Positions 9,944 to 18,835 of a DNA stretch of 64,000 nt are shown here, piece after piece. Each line of letters starts with the position of its first letter. The first letter of the stretch is position 1. Position numbers and translations under genes: made by a program. Below the pieces are notes generated by a model that did not search any database, had not been told where the DNA came from, and saw only the letters and a program-made list of their open reading frames with translations. Origin of the DNA: Akkermansia muciniphila (lineage in GTDB: Bacteria; Verrucomicrobiota; Verrucomicrobiia; Limisphaerales; SXTU01); NCBI GenBank assembly GCA_945874145.1, contig CAMCFN010000018.1, forward strand, positions 1 through 64,000, written 5' to 3'.

Positions 9944-12259
9944 ATGAAATTAAACGTCACTTCGCTCCTTGCCGCAGTCGGCCTCACCCTGTCCCTCGCC
10001 ACCAGTTCCGGCGCTGTTTCGGGCTGGCTCGCCTGGCGTGGGCCGAACCAGAACGGGGCATCCGCCGAGAAGGGATTGCCCAGCTCGATTGACCCGAAGA
10101 AGCCGCTGTGGACCGCCGATTTCCCCGGCCAGTCCGCGCCGGTCATCGCCAACGGGAAGCTTTACATCATGGGCTACCTCGGCGAGGGCGCGGAGTTGCA
10201 GGAAGGTGTGCGTTGCTATGATGCGGAGACCGGCAAGCTGCTGTGGGAAAAGCGTTACACAGACTTTCTCTCGGACACGATTTACCTGCGCTACGCGACC
10301 AGCAGTCCGGCGGTGGACGCGGAGACCGGCAACGTCTACATGCTCGGCACGCAGGGGATGCTCAAGGCGTTCACGGCGGACGGCAAGGAGCTGTGGGGTT
10401 ACTCAATGATGGAGCAGTTCGGGCGGCTCACGTTCCCGAACTCGCGCACGGCGACGCCGCTGATAGACGGCGACCTCGTCATCGTGCGCGGCGTCACCTC
10501 GAACTGGGGCAATCAAGGCGCGGCGGGCGACCGCTTGTATGCCTTCGACAAAAAGACCGGCGAACTCGTGTGGGCCTGCTGGTCCGGCGAACGCCCGCGC
10601 GACAACTCCTTCTCGCACCCGGTGCTCACATGGTTCAAGGGCAAGCGCGTGCTCATTACTGCGACCGGCGACGGCAACGTGTTCTGCGCGAATGCTCGCA
10701 CAGGCGAGGCCATCTGGCGCGTCCCGCTGTTCAAGGCGGGTATCAACTCCACGGCCGTCGTCCACAACAACGACAAGGTCATCGCCATCTTCGGCACGCC
10801 CTACGAGCCGGGCCAGATGGTGTGCATGAAAATTCCGCAGGTGGAACCGACGCATCCGACGAACGCGCCGGTGGTGGTCGAACGACAGGCGGTTGAGCTG
10901 TGGCACACGCCGGAGATTTCCACTTCCACCAGCCACCCGATTCTCGTCGGCGACCGTGTTTACGTCGTCGCGGAGAAGGGCGACCTCTGCTGCGTGGACG
11001 TGAACAACGGGAAGATTCTCTGGCGCGTCAAGCTGGGCATCGAGCAGCGCAACGCCGGCCTCGTCCACGCGGACGGCAAGCTCTACGTGCCGATGCTCGA
11101 CGACCCCGCGAGCAAGGGGACGGGCGAGGGCGACGCGGGCACGACCGGCGCGTTCTACATCATCCAGCCGAGTGACAAGGAAGGGAAGATTCTCAGCCAT
11201 GTGCCGCTCGAAGGCCGCTGCTTCGGCACACCGGCGGTTTACAACGGCAAGGTCTATATGCAGACCACGAAGAAGCTCTACTGCTTCGGCAAGGCGGGTA
11301 ACAACCCCGGCCTCCCGCCCGAGCCCGTCGCCGAGAAGTGGCCCGCGCCCGGCAAGGCCACGCAGCTACAGGTCATCCCCAGCGAAGTGCTGTTGAAGCC
11401 CGGACAAACCGCATCTTTCCGCATCCGCTCACTCGACGCGAATGGCTTTGTGGTGGCGGAGAACATCGATCCGAAGACGGTGAAGTGGGCTGGCTACATC
11501 CCGCCGACCGCAAAGGTCCGCGCGAGCATGAAGGGCGCGTTCAACGCGAACGGCCAGCTCGTCGCCGGGGCGGATGTGGTGCCGAGCGCGGGTGCGTTCG
11601 AGGGGACGAGCGCGGATGGCTTGAAGGGCTACTTACGCGGCCGCGTGCTGCCGGGCCTGCCAATCAAGGAGAACTTCGAGGGCTTCGACATCTCGGTGGT
11701 TCACGAGACGGAAGAGGGCGTGAAGTTCGCCTACCCGCCGCTGCCGTGGATTGGGCCGCGCTTCAAGTTCGAGGTGCGCGAGGCCGGCGACACGAAGGCG
11801 CTGGTGAAGGCGATTGACAACAAATTCTTCCAGCGCGCGACGGTCTTCATGGGCGAGCCTAGCCTCAAGAATTACACCGTGCAGACCGACGTGATGAGCG
11901 AGGGCAAGGCGCGTAAGATGTCCGAGGTCGGCCAAATCAATCAGCGTTACCTCATCGTCCTCCGCGGCAACGCGCAGGAAATTGAAATCAACTCGAACCA
12001 GGAGCGGTTGAAGGTGGCCGTGCCGTTCAAATGGAAGGCGAACGAGTGGATGACCTTGAAGTCCCGCGTGGATGTGAAGCCCGACGGCTCCGGGGTGGTG
12101 CGCGCCAAGGCGTGGAAGCGCGGCGATCCGGAACCAGCCGAGTGGACCATCGAGGTGCCGCACAAGACGGTGCATCAGAATGGCTGCCCCGGCCTCTATG
12201 GTTTCGCACCGCAGGAGATGCGGGTGTTCATTGACAACATCAGCGTGACGGCGAACTGA
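9944..12259 (+). CDS. Secreted PQQ-type beta-propeller protein with C-terminal jelly-roll-like part
   Basis: A 771-residue exported protein with a clear signal peptide (MKLNVTSLLAAVGLTLSLAT, cleaved near SSGA). Residues about 25-450 carry repeated propeller blades with motifs such as VRCYDAETGKLLWEKRY, YAFDKKTGELVWACW and CCVDVNNGKILWRVK, as in PQQ-like/BamB-type propellers. The rest holds an Ig-like segment (SEVLLKPGQTASFRIRSLDA) and a beta-rich domain resembling concanavalin-like folds at the C-terminus. There is no evidence for bound PQQ or enzymatic activity. It is the first gene of a long codirectional run and lies 41 bp before a second propeller. Confidence 0.85.
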   Translation: MKLNVTSLLAAVGLTLSLATSSGAVSGWLAWRGPNQNGASAEKGLPSSIDPKKPLWTADFPGQSAPVIANGKLYIMGYLGEGAELQEGVRCYDAETGKLLWEKRYTDFLSDTIYLRYATSSPAVDAETGNVYMLGTQGMLKAFTADGKELWGYSMMEQFGRLTFPNSRTATPLIDGDLVIVRGVTSNWGNQGAAGDRLYAFDKKTGELVWACWSGERPRDNSFSHPVLTWFKGKRVLITATGDGNVFCANARTGEAIWRVPLFKAGINSTAVVHNNDKVIAIFGTPYEPGQMVCMKIPQVEPTHPTNAPVVVERQAVELWHTPEISTSTSHPILVGDRVYVVAEKGDLCCVDVNNGKILWRVKLGIEQRNAGLVHADGKLYVPMLDDPASKGTGEGDAGTTGAFYIIQPSDKEGKILSHVPLEGRCFGTPAVYNGKVYMQTTKKLYCFGKAGNNPGLPPEPVAEKWPAPGKATQLQVIPSEVLLKPGQTASFRIRSLDANGFVVAENIDPKTVKWAGYIPPTAKVRASMKGAFNANGQLVAGADVVPSAGAFEGTSADGLKGYLRGRVLPGLPIKENFEGFDISVVHETEEGVKFAYPPLPWIGPRFKFEVREAGDTKALVKAIDNKFFQRATVFMGEPSLKNYTVQTDVMSEGKARKMSEVGQINQRYLIVLRGNAQEIEINSNQERLKVAVPFKWKANEWMTLKSRVDVKPDGSGVVRAKAWKRGDPEPAEWTIEVPHKTVHQNGCPGLYGFAPQEMRVFIDNISVTAN

Positions 12260-12300
12260 GACCCTTTCCCGACGACAACTCTGCTCCAATCGAAATCAGC

Positions 12301-13887
12301 ATGAAACATCTCTCCCTCCTGACCGCCGCGTTGCTCGCCGGCGGCCTTATCACTCACGCGCAAGACTGGTCCCAATGGGGCGGCTCGCAATACCGCAACA
12401 TGTATTCCCCCGCGAAGGGCCTGCCCGATCGCTTTGAGCCGGGCAAGCTCGTGAAGGGCACCGAGAACTACGACCCCGCCACGCAGAAGAACGTGAAGTT
12501 CACCGTGAAGCTGGGTTCGCAGAGCTACGGCAATCCGACCATCGCCAACGGCCGCATCTACGTCGGCACCAATAACGACGTGCCGCGCGACAAGCGCCAC
12601 CTCGGCGACCGCTCTATCCTGCTCTGCCTCGATGAGAAGACCGGCGCGCTCAACTGGCAGCTCGTCGTCTCCAAGCTCAAGTCTGGCAAGGTCAACGACT
12701 GGGAAAGCCTCGGCCTGTTCTCCTCCGCCGTCATCGAGGGCAATCGCCTCTACATCGTCACCACCCGTTGCGAAATCCTCTGCCTTGATGTCGAAGGCTT
12801 GGCCAACGGCAACGACGGCCCTTACAAGGACGAGGCCAAATACGTCGTGCAGGACGTGCTTGGCGCAGACGGCAAGCAGGCCCCGCCCATCCCGCCCGGC
12901 CCGAAGGACGCCGACATCATCTGGCGCTACGACATGATGGATGAACTGGGCGTCTTCCCGCACAACGCCTCGAACTGCTCCATTCTCATCATCGGCGACG
13001 TGCTCTACGTCTCGACGTCTAACGGCCAGGACTGGACGCATGTGAACGTCCCTTCGCCGCTCTCGCCCAGCCTCATCGCCGTAAACAAGAAGACCGGCGA
13101 ATTGCTCGGCGAGGACGACGCGAAGATTGGTTCCCGCCTCTTCCACGGCCAGTGGAGCTCGCCTTCGACCGGTAAGGTCAACGGCAAGGACCTCATCTTC
13201 TTCGGCGGCGGCGAGGGCTTCTGCTACGCTTTCGACGCCACACCCAAGAAGGAAGCCGACGGCTCTTTCCTCAAGACGGTTTGGAAATACGACGCCAACC
13301 CGCCGGAATACAAAGCCAAGGACGGCAAGCCCATCAAGTATCCGGCCGCTGAAGGCCCCAGCGAAATCATCGCCACGCCGGTCTTCTGGAAGAACCGCAT
13401 CTACGTCGCCACCGGTCAGGACCCCGAGCACGGCGAAGGCGTCGGCCACCTCGTTTGCCTCGACGCCACCAAGACCGGCGACATCACCAAGACCGGCGTC
13501 ATCTGGGAGTTCAAGGGTATCAACCGTAGCATCTCGACCGTCTCGATTGACCCGACCACCGGACTGCTCTTCGTCGGCGACTTCTCCGGCTTCGTGTATT
13601 GCCTCGATTCCGAGACGGGCAAGCTGCACTGGAAGCACGACATGAAGGCGCACATGTGGGGCAGCACGATGGTCGCCGATGGCAAGGTCTATGTCGGCGA
13701 CGAGGATGGTGACTTGGTGGTGCTGGCTGCCAAGGGCGGACCGAAGGCGGAAGTCCTCAGCGAGTGCAATCTGGGTGCGCCGGTCTATTCCACGCCGGTC
13801 ATCGCCAACGGCGTCATCTACATCGCCAGCAACTCCCACCTCTTCGGCCTGTATGACTCCGCGAAGGCGAAGGCTCCGAAGCCCTAA
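12301..13887 (+). CDS. Secreted PQQ-type beta-propeller protein
   Basis: A 528-residue exported protein with a signal peptide ending near LITHAQ. It opens with DWSQWGGSQYRNMYSPAKGLP, the usual start of the PQQ-like propeller family, and has blade motifs including LLCLDEKTGALNWQLVV, FVYCLDSETGKLHWKHDM and VYVGDEDGDLVVLAAKGG. It lacks the C-terminal extension of the preceding protein. Starts 41 bp after that gene and ends 38 bp before the acyl-adenylating enzyme, so cotranscription is likely. Function is unknown; a scaffold or a periplasmic dehydrogenase-like role are both possible. Confidence 0.85.
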   Translation: MKHLSLLTAALLAGGLITHAQDWSQWGGSQYRNMYSPAKGLPDRFEPGKLVKGTENYDPATQKNVKFTVKLGSQSYGNPTIANGRIYVGTNNDVPRDKRHLGDRSILLCLDEKTGALNWQLVVSKLKSGKVNDWESLGLFSSAVIEGNRLYIVTTRCEILCLDVEGLANGNDGPYKDEAKYVVQDVLGADGKQAPPIPPGPKDADIIWRYDMMDELGVFPHNASNCSILIIGDVLYVSTSNGQDWTHVNVPSPLSPSLIAVNKKTGELLGEDDAKIGSRLFHGQWSSPSTGKVNGKDLIFFGGGEGFCYAFDATPKKEADGSFLKTVWKYDANPPEYKAKDGKPIKYPAAEGPSEIIATPVFWKNRIYVATGQDPEHGEGVGHLVCLDATKTGDITKTGVIWEFKGINRSISTVSIDPTTGLLFVGDFSGFVYCLDSETGKLHWKHDMKAHMWGSTMVADGKVYVGDEDGDLVVLAAKGGPKAEVLSECNLGAPVYSTPVIANGVIYIASNSHLFGLYDSAKAKAPKP

Positions 13888-13925
13888 CTTACCCAGCAAT
13901 CAAAGCCAATTCTTGAACTGATCCC

Positions 13926-15008
13926 ATGCCCATCCCCACCGTTGCCCCCGAACTCGTCGCGAAGGCCAAGGCTGAACTCGACGCCCACCTCCGCGAAATC
14001 ATCTCCTGGCACTTCAGCCCCGAAACCGGCTGCCCCTACTGGCTCGACTGGGCGGGAAAGAACTTTGACCCGCGCAAGGAAGTCACGAAGACCGAAGACC
14101 TCCTGAAGTTCGGCCACTTCGCCGACGAATCCCTCCGCGACCTCCAGCCCGAGGTCTGGGTGCCCGCGCAGTTCAAGGGCAAGCCCTACAACATCTTCGA
14201 GACTGGCGGCACCACCGGCATGCCCAAGCAGCGCATCGGCTGGAACGACTACAAGGTGGATTACTCCGAGTTCAGCGAGAAGATTTCCGATGCCCACTTC
14301 CCGCGCGGCGGCGCGTGGCTGATGATGGGCCCCACCGGTCCCCGCCGCCTCCGTCTCGCCATCGAGCACCTCGCCAATGTGCGCGGCAGCTCCTGCTACT
14401 TCATTGACCTCGACCCGCGCTTCGTGAAGAAGCTCATCACGAACAAGCAGTTCGATGTCGCGAAGCAATACATGGCCCACGTCGTGGACCAGGCCACGCT
14501 CATCCTGAAGAACCGCAAGGTCACCGGCCTCTTCACCACGCCCAAGCTCCTCGAAGCCATCGCCGAGAAGGTCAACCTCTGGGACGCTGGCATTCGCGGC
14601 GTCTTCTGCGGCGGCACCTCTATGAAGCCGCAGGAAGTGCGCTTCATCATCGAAGAGCTGCTCGAGAACCGCATCGGCTTCTACCCGACTTACGGCAACA
14701 CCCTCATGGGCCTAGCCGCCAGCGTCCCGCTCCAGCCCGAGGACAACTACAGCGTCACCTACTACGCCCCGCAGCCCCGCGCCATCCTGCGCGTGGTGAA
14801 CCCGGACCAGACCGACGAGACCGTCGCCTACGACACCTGGGGTCGTGCGGAACTCACCACGCTCACGAAGGAGTTCTTCATGCCGCGCTTCCTTGAGCGC
14901 GACGAAGTCATCCGCCGCGCCCCGCGCCCGCCCTACGCTTGGGATGGCGTCGGCGACGTCCGTCCCTTCGGCGCGATGACCAAAACCATCGTCGAAGGCG
15001 TTTACTGA
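13926..15008 (+). CDS. EhpF/LuxE-like acyl-adenylating enzyme (ANL superfamily, short form)
   Basis: A 360-residue protein of the adenylate-forming superfamily. The ATP-binding P-loop is TGGTTGMPK at residues 93-101. YPTYGNTLMGLA corresponds to the aromatic/adenine motif, and YDTWGRAELTTL to the late core motif. The length is close to EhpF and LuxE, which lack a full C-terminal lid domain, unlike acyl-CoA ligases of about 430-550 residues. In known systems such enzymes activate a carboxylate for reduction by a partner dehydrogenase, and an aldehyde dehydrogenase lies 1.7 kb downstream. The substrate cannot be told. Annotation as phenylacetate-CoA ligase-like is the alternative. Confidence 0.72.
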   Translation: MPIPTVAPELVAKAKAELDAHLREIISWHFSPETGCPYWLDWAGKNFDPRKEVTKTEDLLKFGHFADESLRDLQPEVWVPAQFKGKPYNIFETGGTTGMPKQRIGWNDYKVDYSEFSEKISDAHFPRGGAWLMMGPTGPRRLRLAIEHLANVRGSSCYFIDLDPRFVKKLITNKQFDVAKQYMAHVVDQATLILKNRKVTGLFTTPKLLEAIAEKVNLWDAGIRGVFCGGTSMKPQEVRFIIEELLENRIGFYPTYGNTLMGLAASVPLQPEDNYSVTYYAPQPRAILRVVNPDQTDETVAYDTWGRAELTTLTKEFFMPRFLERDEVIRRAPRPPYAWDGVGDVRPFGAMTKTIVEGVY

Positions 15009-15143
15009 TTCATTTGTTACTTGCTTGTCATCGGGCGTGCCCGTGAGTAGGGGTCCGTCTGATCCGCTTTTCAGGGTGGCCGCCTTGTGCCATCTGCGAT
15101 GAATCGCCTGTGCAAGTCCTGATTTCTCTCATCTGAACATCCC

Positions 15144-15482
15144 ATGGTCTATTTCACCGTCTATCTCAAGAACTTGAACAACGCCACGGGCTACGTTGAT
15201 ACCGCCCTGATGGATGACCAGTTGATGCGGGATTACCTGCAGTTCCTCGACATTGGAGTGAAGGCCCACCGGGCCTATGCCGTGGTGGACCCGGGAGCCA
15301 ACGATGCTCCGGTCGGCATCTTCGCGGTCAATCTGGCGGACGTGGCGGCCATCACCGTCACGGTGCCCCGCCAAGACATCCAGCCGGAGCTTTTCTCCGC
15401 CCCGCCTGCGGCCGCCGCGAAGCCCAGTGCTGCCGACGATTCGGTTGCATCTGAGGTTGAGCCTGACCGCCAGGGGCAGTAG
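15144..15482 (+). CDS. Hypothetical protein, 112 residues
   Basis: No family recognised. The first 75 residues look like a compact alpha/beta domain (MVYFTVYLKNLNNATGYVDT, a conserved-looking DYLQFLDIGVKAHRAYAVVD). The remaining tail is Ala/Pro/Glu-rich and probably disordered. There is no signal peptide or membrane segment. The gene follows the acyl-adenylating enzyme after 135 bp and precedes the next unknown gene by 15 bp, which suggests it belongs to the same transcript. Confidence 0.65.
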   Translation: MVYFTVYLKNLNNATGYVDTALMDDQLMRDYLQFLDIGVKAHRAYAVVDPGANDAPVGIFAVNLADVAAITVTVPRQDIQPELFSAPPAAAAKPSAADDSVASEVEPDRQGQ

Positions 15483-15497
15483 CCTGCGCGACGGGTC

Positions 15498-16700
15498 ATG
15501 AACTCGTCGTCCACGTCACAGACACACTCCCCCACCCATCCGCCGGATGGGCCGGTGCACCCGCTCGCGGCCGCGCTGCTGGTGTTCGTGGATAATCTCT
15601 GGATGCTCGCGGACTGGAACGCGGTCTCCTGGATCCTCACCATCCCGTTGAGCTTTCTCACCGTCGGCGTCATCACCGCCGGCATCCAGCGTTTCCTGCA
15701 TCGCGACAGTTGGGGCAAGTCGCTCGGCAAGGGCCTGCTGCTGGGCTTGCTGGCAGGCATTCCGACTTCCATCACGGGAACTCCCGTGGGCTTCGGCCTG
15801 CTGACCTGGGCCGGCATCATGCGGGCCAAGGGCGCGTCCGCCCCGCAGCCGAGGGTTCAGGAAGTGCGTGCCTCCGCTCACGCGCCGGGGTCGCCCATTC
15901 CGATTGAGGCGCACGTCATCTCCTCCTCGCCGCCCGGCCATCCGCCTCCGCCCCGGGCACCGCCAACGCCGCCCCCGCCCGCTGCCCCAGTTCCTCCCCG
16001 CCGCCTTGAACCTTGGTGGGTGAAGCTCGCCATCGTTCTGCTGCTCTGTGCCACCATCCTCCTAGCGACGAAGATGGTCATCGAGCGCGCCAGTGGCCTC
16101 GCGGAAAAGTTCCGCCAGCAGCACATCACCGAGACGTTCACCTCCGCGCTGCCCACCTTTGCTCGCACCCCCGGCGGCAACCTCGAACTCGCCACCTCCA
16201 CCTCCACCGAGACGCTCACCCGCACGGACGAGCGCACCATCGCATGGGACATGGTTTACCTCGGCCGGACCGTCTCCGAGATTTCCGTGCCCGTGACCTA
16301 CCGCTACCACCTCGTCCTCCGCGACCCATGGAAACTCGACGTGGTGGGCAACACCTGCGTCGTCCGCGCGCCCGCCATCCGGCCCAGCCTCCCGCCGGCA
16401 ATTCACACGGACCGGATGCAAAAGCGCTCCGACGCCGGTTGGGCGCGGTTTGACGCGAAGGAGCAGATGGCCGAGCTGGAGCGCAGCCTGACTCCCCGTC
16501 TCGCCCGGCACGCTGGCGATCCGCGCCGGCTCGCGCTTGTGCGCGAGGAATGCCGCAAGACCGTCGCCGAGTTCGTCCGCGACTGGCTGCTGCGGGAAGA
16601 CCATTGGCGGAGCGACCGCTTCGCCAGCATCAAGGTCATCTTCGCGGACGAGCCGGACGCAAAACCAGAGCTTGCGCCGGTTGTCATCCATCTGAGATAG
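15498..16700 (+). CDS. Hypothetical membrane protein with proline-rich linker
   Basis: A 400-residue protein. Residues about 20-110 include hydrophobic segments (SWILTIPLSFLTVGVITAGI; LLLGLLAGIPTSITGTPVGF), then a long Pro-rich linker at about 140-175, a third membrane segment (WWVKLAIVLLLCATILLAT), and a soluble domain of about 200 residues with GNLELATSTSTETLTRTDE and YHLVLRDPWKLDVVGNTCVV. The last domain resembles DUF4230-like proteins in layout, but I cannot establish homology. It sits between the adenylating enzyme and the aldehyde dehydrogenase with 15- and 18-bp gaps. Confidence 0.72.
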   Translation: MNSSSTSQTHSPTHPPDGPVHPLAAALLVFVDNLWMLADWNAVSWILTIPLSFLTVGVITAGIQRFLHRDSWGKSLGKGLLLGLLAGIPTSITGTPVGFGLLTWAGIMRAKGASAPQPRVQEVRASAHAPGSPIPIEAHVISSSPPGHPPPPRAPPTPPPPAAPVPPRRLEPWWVKLAIVLLLCATILLATKMVIERASGLAEKFRQQHITETFTSALPTFARTPGGNLELATSTSTETLTRTDERTIAWDMVYLGRTVSEISVPVTYRYHLVLRDPWKLDVVGNTCVVRAPAIRPSLPPAIHTDRMQKRSDAGWARFDAKEQMAELERSLTPRLARHAGDPRRLALVREECRKTVAEFVRDWLLREDHWRSDRFASIKVIFADEPDAKPELAPVVIHLR

Positions 16701-16718
16701 TCCGCACACGTAATAAAT

Positions 16719-18155
16719 ATGAGCACTGTTCCGCATCTGCCCGTTCTTCGTCTCGGCCGCAACTACGAGTCGCTCGAAAAGTTCGAGGTCAAGGACCACA
16801 AGACCGGTGAGGTCAAGGCCCTCGTCTCCAACGTCAACGCCGGCATCGTCCGCCGGGATCTCGCGAAGATTGGTTCGGCCCGCGCAGCGTTGAAGAAGTT
16901 CACCTGCTCCCAGCTTATTGAGATGTCGGCCAAGGCCGGCGAGTTCTTCCTCAACGGCACGCTGCCCCTCGGCGACCAGGGCCACACCCAGTCCGCGCAG
17001 CAATACATCGAGACCCTGAGCTGCACCAGCGGCCTGCCGTGGAACATGGTCCAGCGCAACATGGCCAAGGTCCACTTCGCCCTGACGAACATGAAGTTCG
17101 TCCTCAACGGCCTCTCGCGCGGGTTGGACTTGGGCATTCTCGACAAGGGCACGGGCGAGCAGTTCGGCACCAAGCTGAGTTACTTCCCCACGTGCAACGC
17201 GCTCGGTCTCGTCATGCCCAGCAATTCCCCGGCGGTGAATTCGCTGTGGATTCCCGCCATCTCGCTGAAGACACCCGTCGTCATCAAGCCCGGCAAGGAA
17301 GAGCCGTGGACGCCTTACCGGCTCATCCAGGCGTTCATCGCGGCGGGCGTGCCGGCGGAGGCGTTTGGCTTCTACCCGACCGACCACGAAGGGGCAGGGG
17401 AGATTCTCAAGTCCACCGGCCGATCGCTCATCTTCGGCGACAAGAACACGATGGCCCAATACGCCAACAATCCGGCCATCCAGCTCCACGGGCCGGGCTG
17501 GAGCAAGTTCCTCATCGGCGACGACTGCATCGAGAACTGGCGCGACTACATTGACGTGATTGCCGGCGCCATCTCGGACAACGGCGGTCGCTCCTGCATC
17601 AACGCCTCCGCTGTCGTGGTGCCGAAATACGCCGCCGAAATCGCCGCCGCCCTCGCGCAGAAGCTCGGGCCGTTTGCCCCGACGCGCAGCGACGACCCGA
17701 ACGCCCGGCTTTCCGGCTTCGCGAATATCAAGATGGCGGACTTCATTGACGCCCAGATTGATGACGGGCTGAAAGTCCCCGGCGCGACGGACGTGACCGC
17801 GCAGTATCGCAACGGCCCGCGCAAGGCGATCTTCGAGGGCGGCACCTACATGCGGCCGACCATCGTGCTGTGCGATAGTTTCGTGCACCCGCTGGCGAAC
17901 AAGGAATTCCTCTGCCCCTACGCCAGCGTCGTGACCTGTCCGCAGTCGGAGATGCTGCACAAGATCGGCTATACGCTGGCCGCGAGCGTCATCACCAAGG
18001 ATCAAGCGTTCATCGAGGCCGTCACGGACTTTGCCGAGATTGACCGGTTGAACATCGGCCCGGTCTCGACGATGAAGATTTCGTGGGACCAGCCGCACGA
18101 GGGCAACATGTTCGAGTTCCTCTGGCAGCGCCGCAGCATCGAGCGCGCGTGGTGA
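16719..18155 (+). CDS. Aldehyde dehydrogenase / acyl reductase family protein (EhpG/LuxC-like role)
   Basis: A 478-residue member of the ALDH superfamily. The nucleotide-binding half includes GLVMPSNSPAVNSLWIPAIS and TPVVIKPGKEEPWTP, the conserved lysine region. The catalytic cysteine lies in NGGRSCINAS at residue 293. Sequence outside the core differs from ordinary NAD-dependent ALDHs, fitting the acyl-reducing branch. Together with the EhpF/LuxE-like enzyme upstream it could reduce an activated acid to an aldehyde; the opposite direction is equally possible from sequence. The ATG follows the previous gene by 18 bp and the DNA glycosylase follows by 20 bp. Confidence 0.83.
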   Translation: MSTVPHLPVLRLGRNYESLEKFEVKDHKTGEVKALVSNVNAGIVRRDLAKIGSARAALKKFTCSQLIEMSAKAGEFFLNGTLPLGDQGHTQSAQQYIETLSCTSGLPWNMVQRNMAKVHFALTNMKFVLNGLSRGLDLGILDKGTGEQFGTKLSYFPTCNALGLVMPSNSPAVNSLWIPAISLKTPVVIKPGKEEPWTPYRLIQAFIAAGVPAEAFGFYPTDHEGAGEILKSTGRSLIFGDKNTMAQYANNPAIQLHGPGWSKFLIGDDCIENWRDYIDVIAGAISDNGGRSCINASAVVVPKYAAEIAAALAQKLGPFAPTRSDDPNARLSGFANIKMADFIDAQIDDGLKVPGATDVTAQYRNGPRKAIFEGGTYMRPTIVLCDSFVHPLANKEFLCPYASVVTCPQSEMLHKIGYTLAASVITKDQAFIEAVTDFAEIDRLNIGPVSTMKISWDQPHEGNMFEFLWQRRSIERAW

Positions 18156-18175
18156 ACTGAGCCTCCCACTCCTCC

Positions 18176-18793
18176 ATGCACGAGGAAGCCCAGCGCCATC
18201 TGTCCCAGGCTGACCGCGTGCTGGGGCGGGTCATCTGTGACGTGGGTCCCTGCAAGATACGGCCCCGTCGGAACTGCCCGCCGTTTCAATCACTCGTGCA
18301 GGCGGTGGCGCACCAGCAGCTCAACGGCACGGCGGCGCAAACCATTCTCAAGCGCTTCATCGCGCTCTTTCCTGAGCGTAAGTTTCCCCAGCCGGAACAC
18401 ATTCTGGCCGCCTCTGATGAGCAGCTTCGCAGCGCCGGCCTGTCGCGCGCGAAGGCCGCCGCCATCCGGGACATCGCCCACAAGACCACGACCGGCCATG
18501 TGCCGACCCGCCGCGAGGCCGCGCGGTTGAGTGACGAGGAGTTGGTGGCACGGCTCACCGAGATTCGCGGCGTCGGGCCGTGGACCGTCGAGATGTTCCT
18601 CATCTTCACGCTGGGCCGCCGCGATGTGCTGCCGGTGGGGGACTACGGCGTGCGCTGCGGCTTCGCCAAGGCCTACGGGTGGAAGGAGCTGCCCACGCCC
18701 AAGCAACTTCTGGCCGAGGGCGAACGCTGGCGACCGTATCGATCCATCGCGTCGTGGTATATGTGGCGCGTGCTGGATGCGCCGGCCGGATAA
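18176..18793 (+). CDS. DNA-3-methyladenine glycosylase, AlkA type (HhH-GPD)
   Basis: A 205-residue base-excision repair enzyme. The helix-hairpin-helix is LTEIRGVGPWTVEMFLIFTLG (about residues 128-147) and the catalytic aspartate is D156 in VLPVGDYGVR. It lacks the N-terminal domain of E. coli AlkA and matches the shorter single-domain form common in bacteria and yeast MAG. It is expected to excise alkylated purines. Location between the aldehyde dehydrogenase (20 bp upstream) and the alcohol dehydrogenase (42 bp downstream) may simply reflect cotranscription, though repair of aldehyde damage is conceivable. Confidence 0.9.
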   Translation: MHEEAQRHLSQADRVLGRVICDVGPCKIRPRRNCPPFQSLVQAVAHQQLNGTAAQTILKRFIALFPERKFPQPEHILAASDEQLRSAGLSRAKAAAIRDIAHKTTTGHVPTRREAARLSDEELVARLTEIRGVGPWTVEMFLIFTLGRRDVLPVGDYGVRCGFAKAYGWKELPTPKQLLAEGERWRPYRSIASWYMWRVLDAPAG

Positions 18794-18835
18794 ATCCTTG
18801 AACAGTCCCGTTTCCCGGCCAGTCTCTAACCGCAC

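Noticed and set aside
12196-13899. A long open frame on the minus strand opposite the second beta-propeller
   Set aside because: No family motif; the plus-strand gene has a signal peptide and propeller blades.
16062-18098. A long open frame on the minus strand opposite the aldehyde dehydrogenase
   Set aside because: Same cause: high third-position GC leaves the opposite strand open. The plus-strand gene is clearly a real ALDH.
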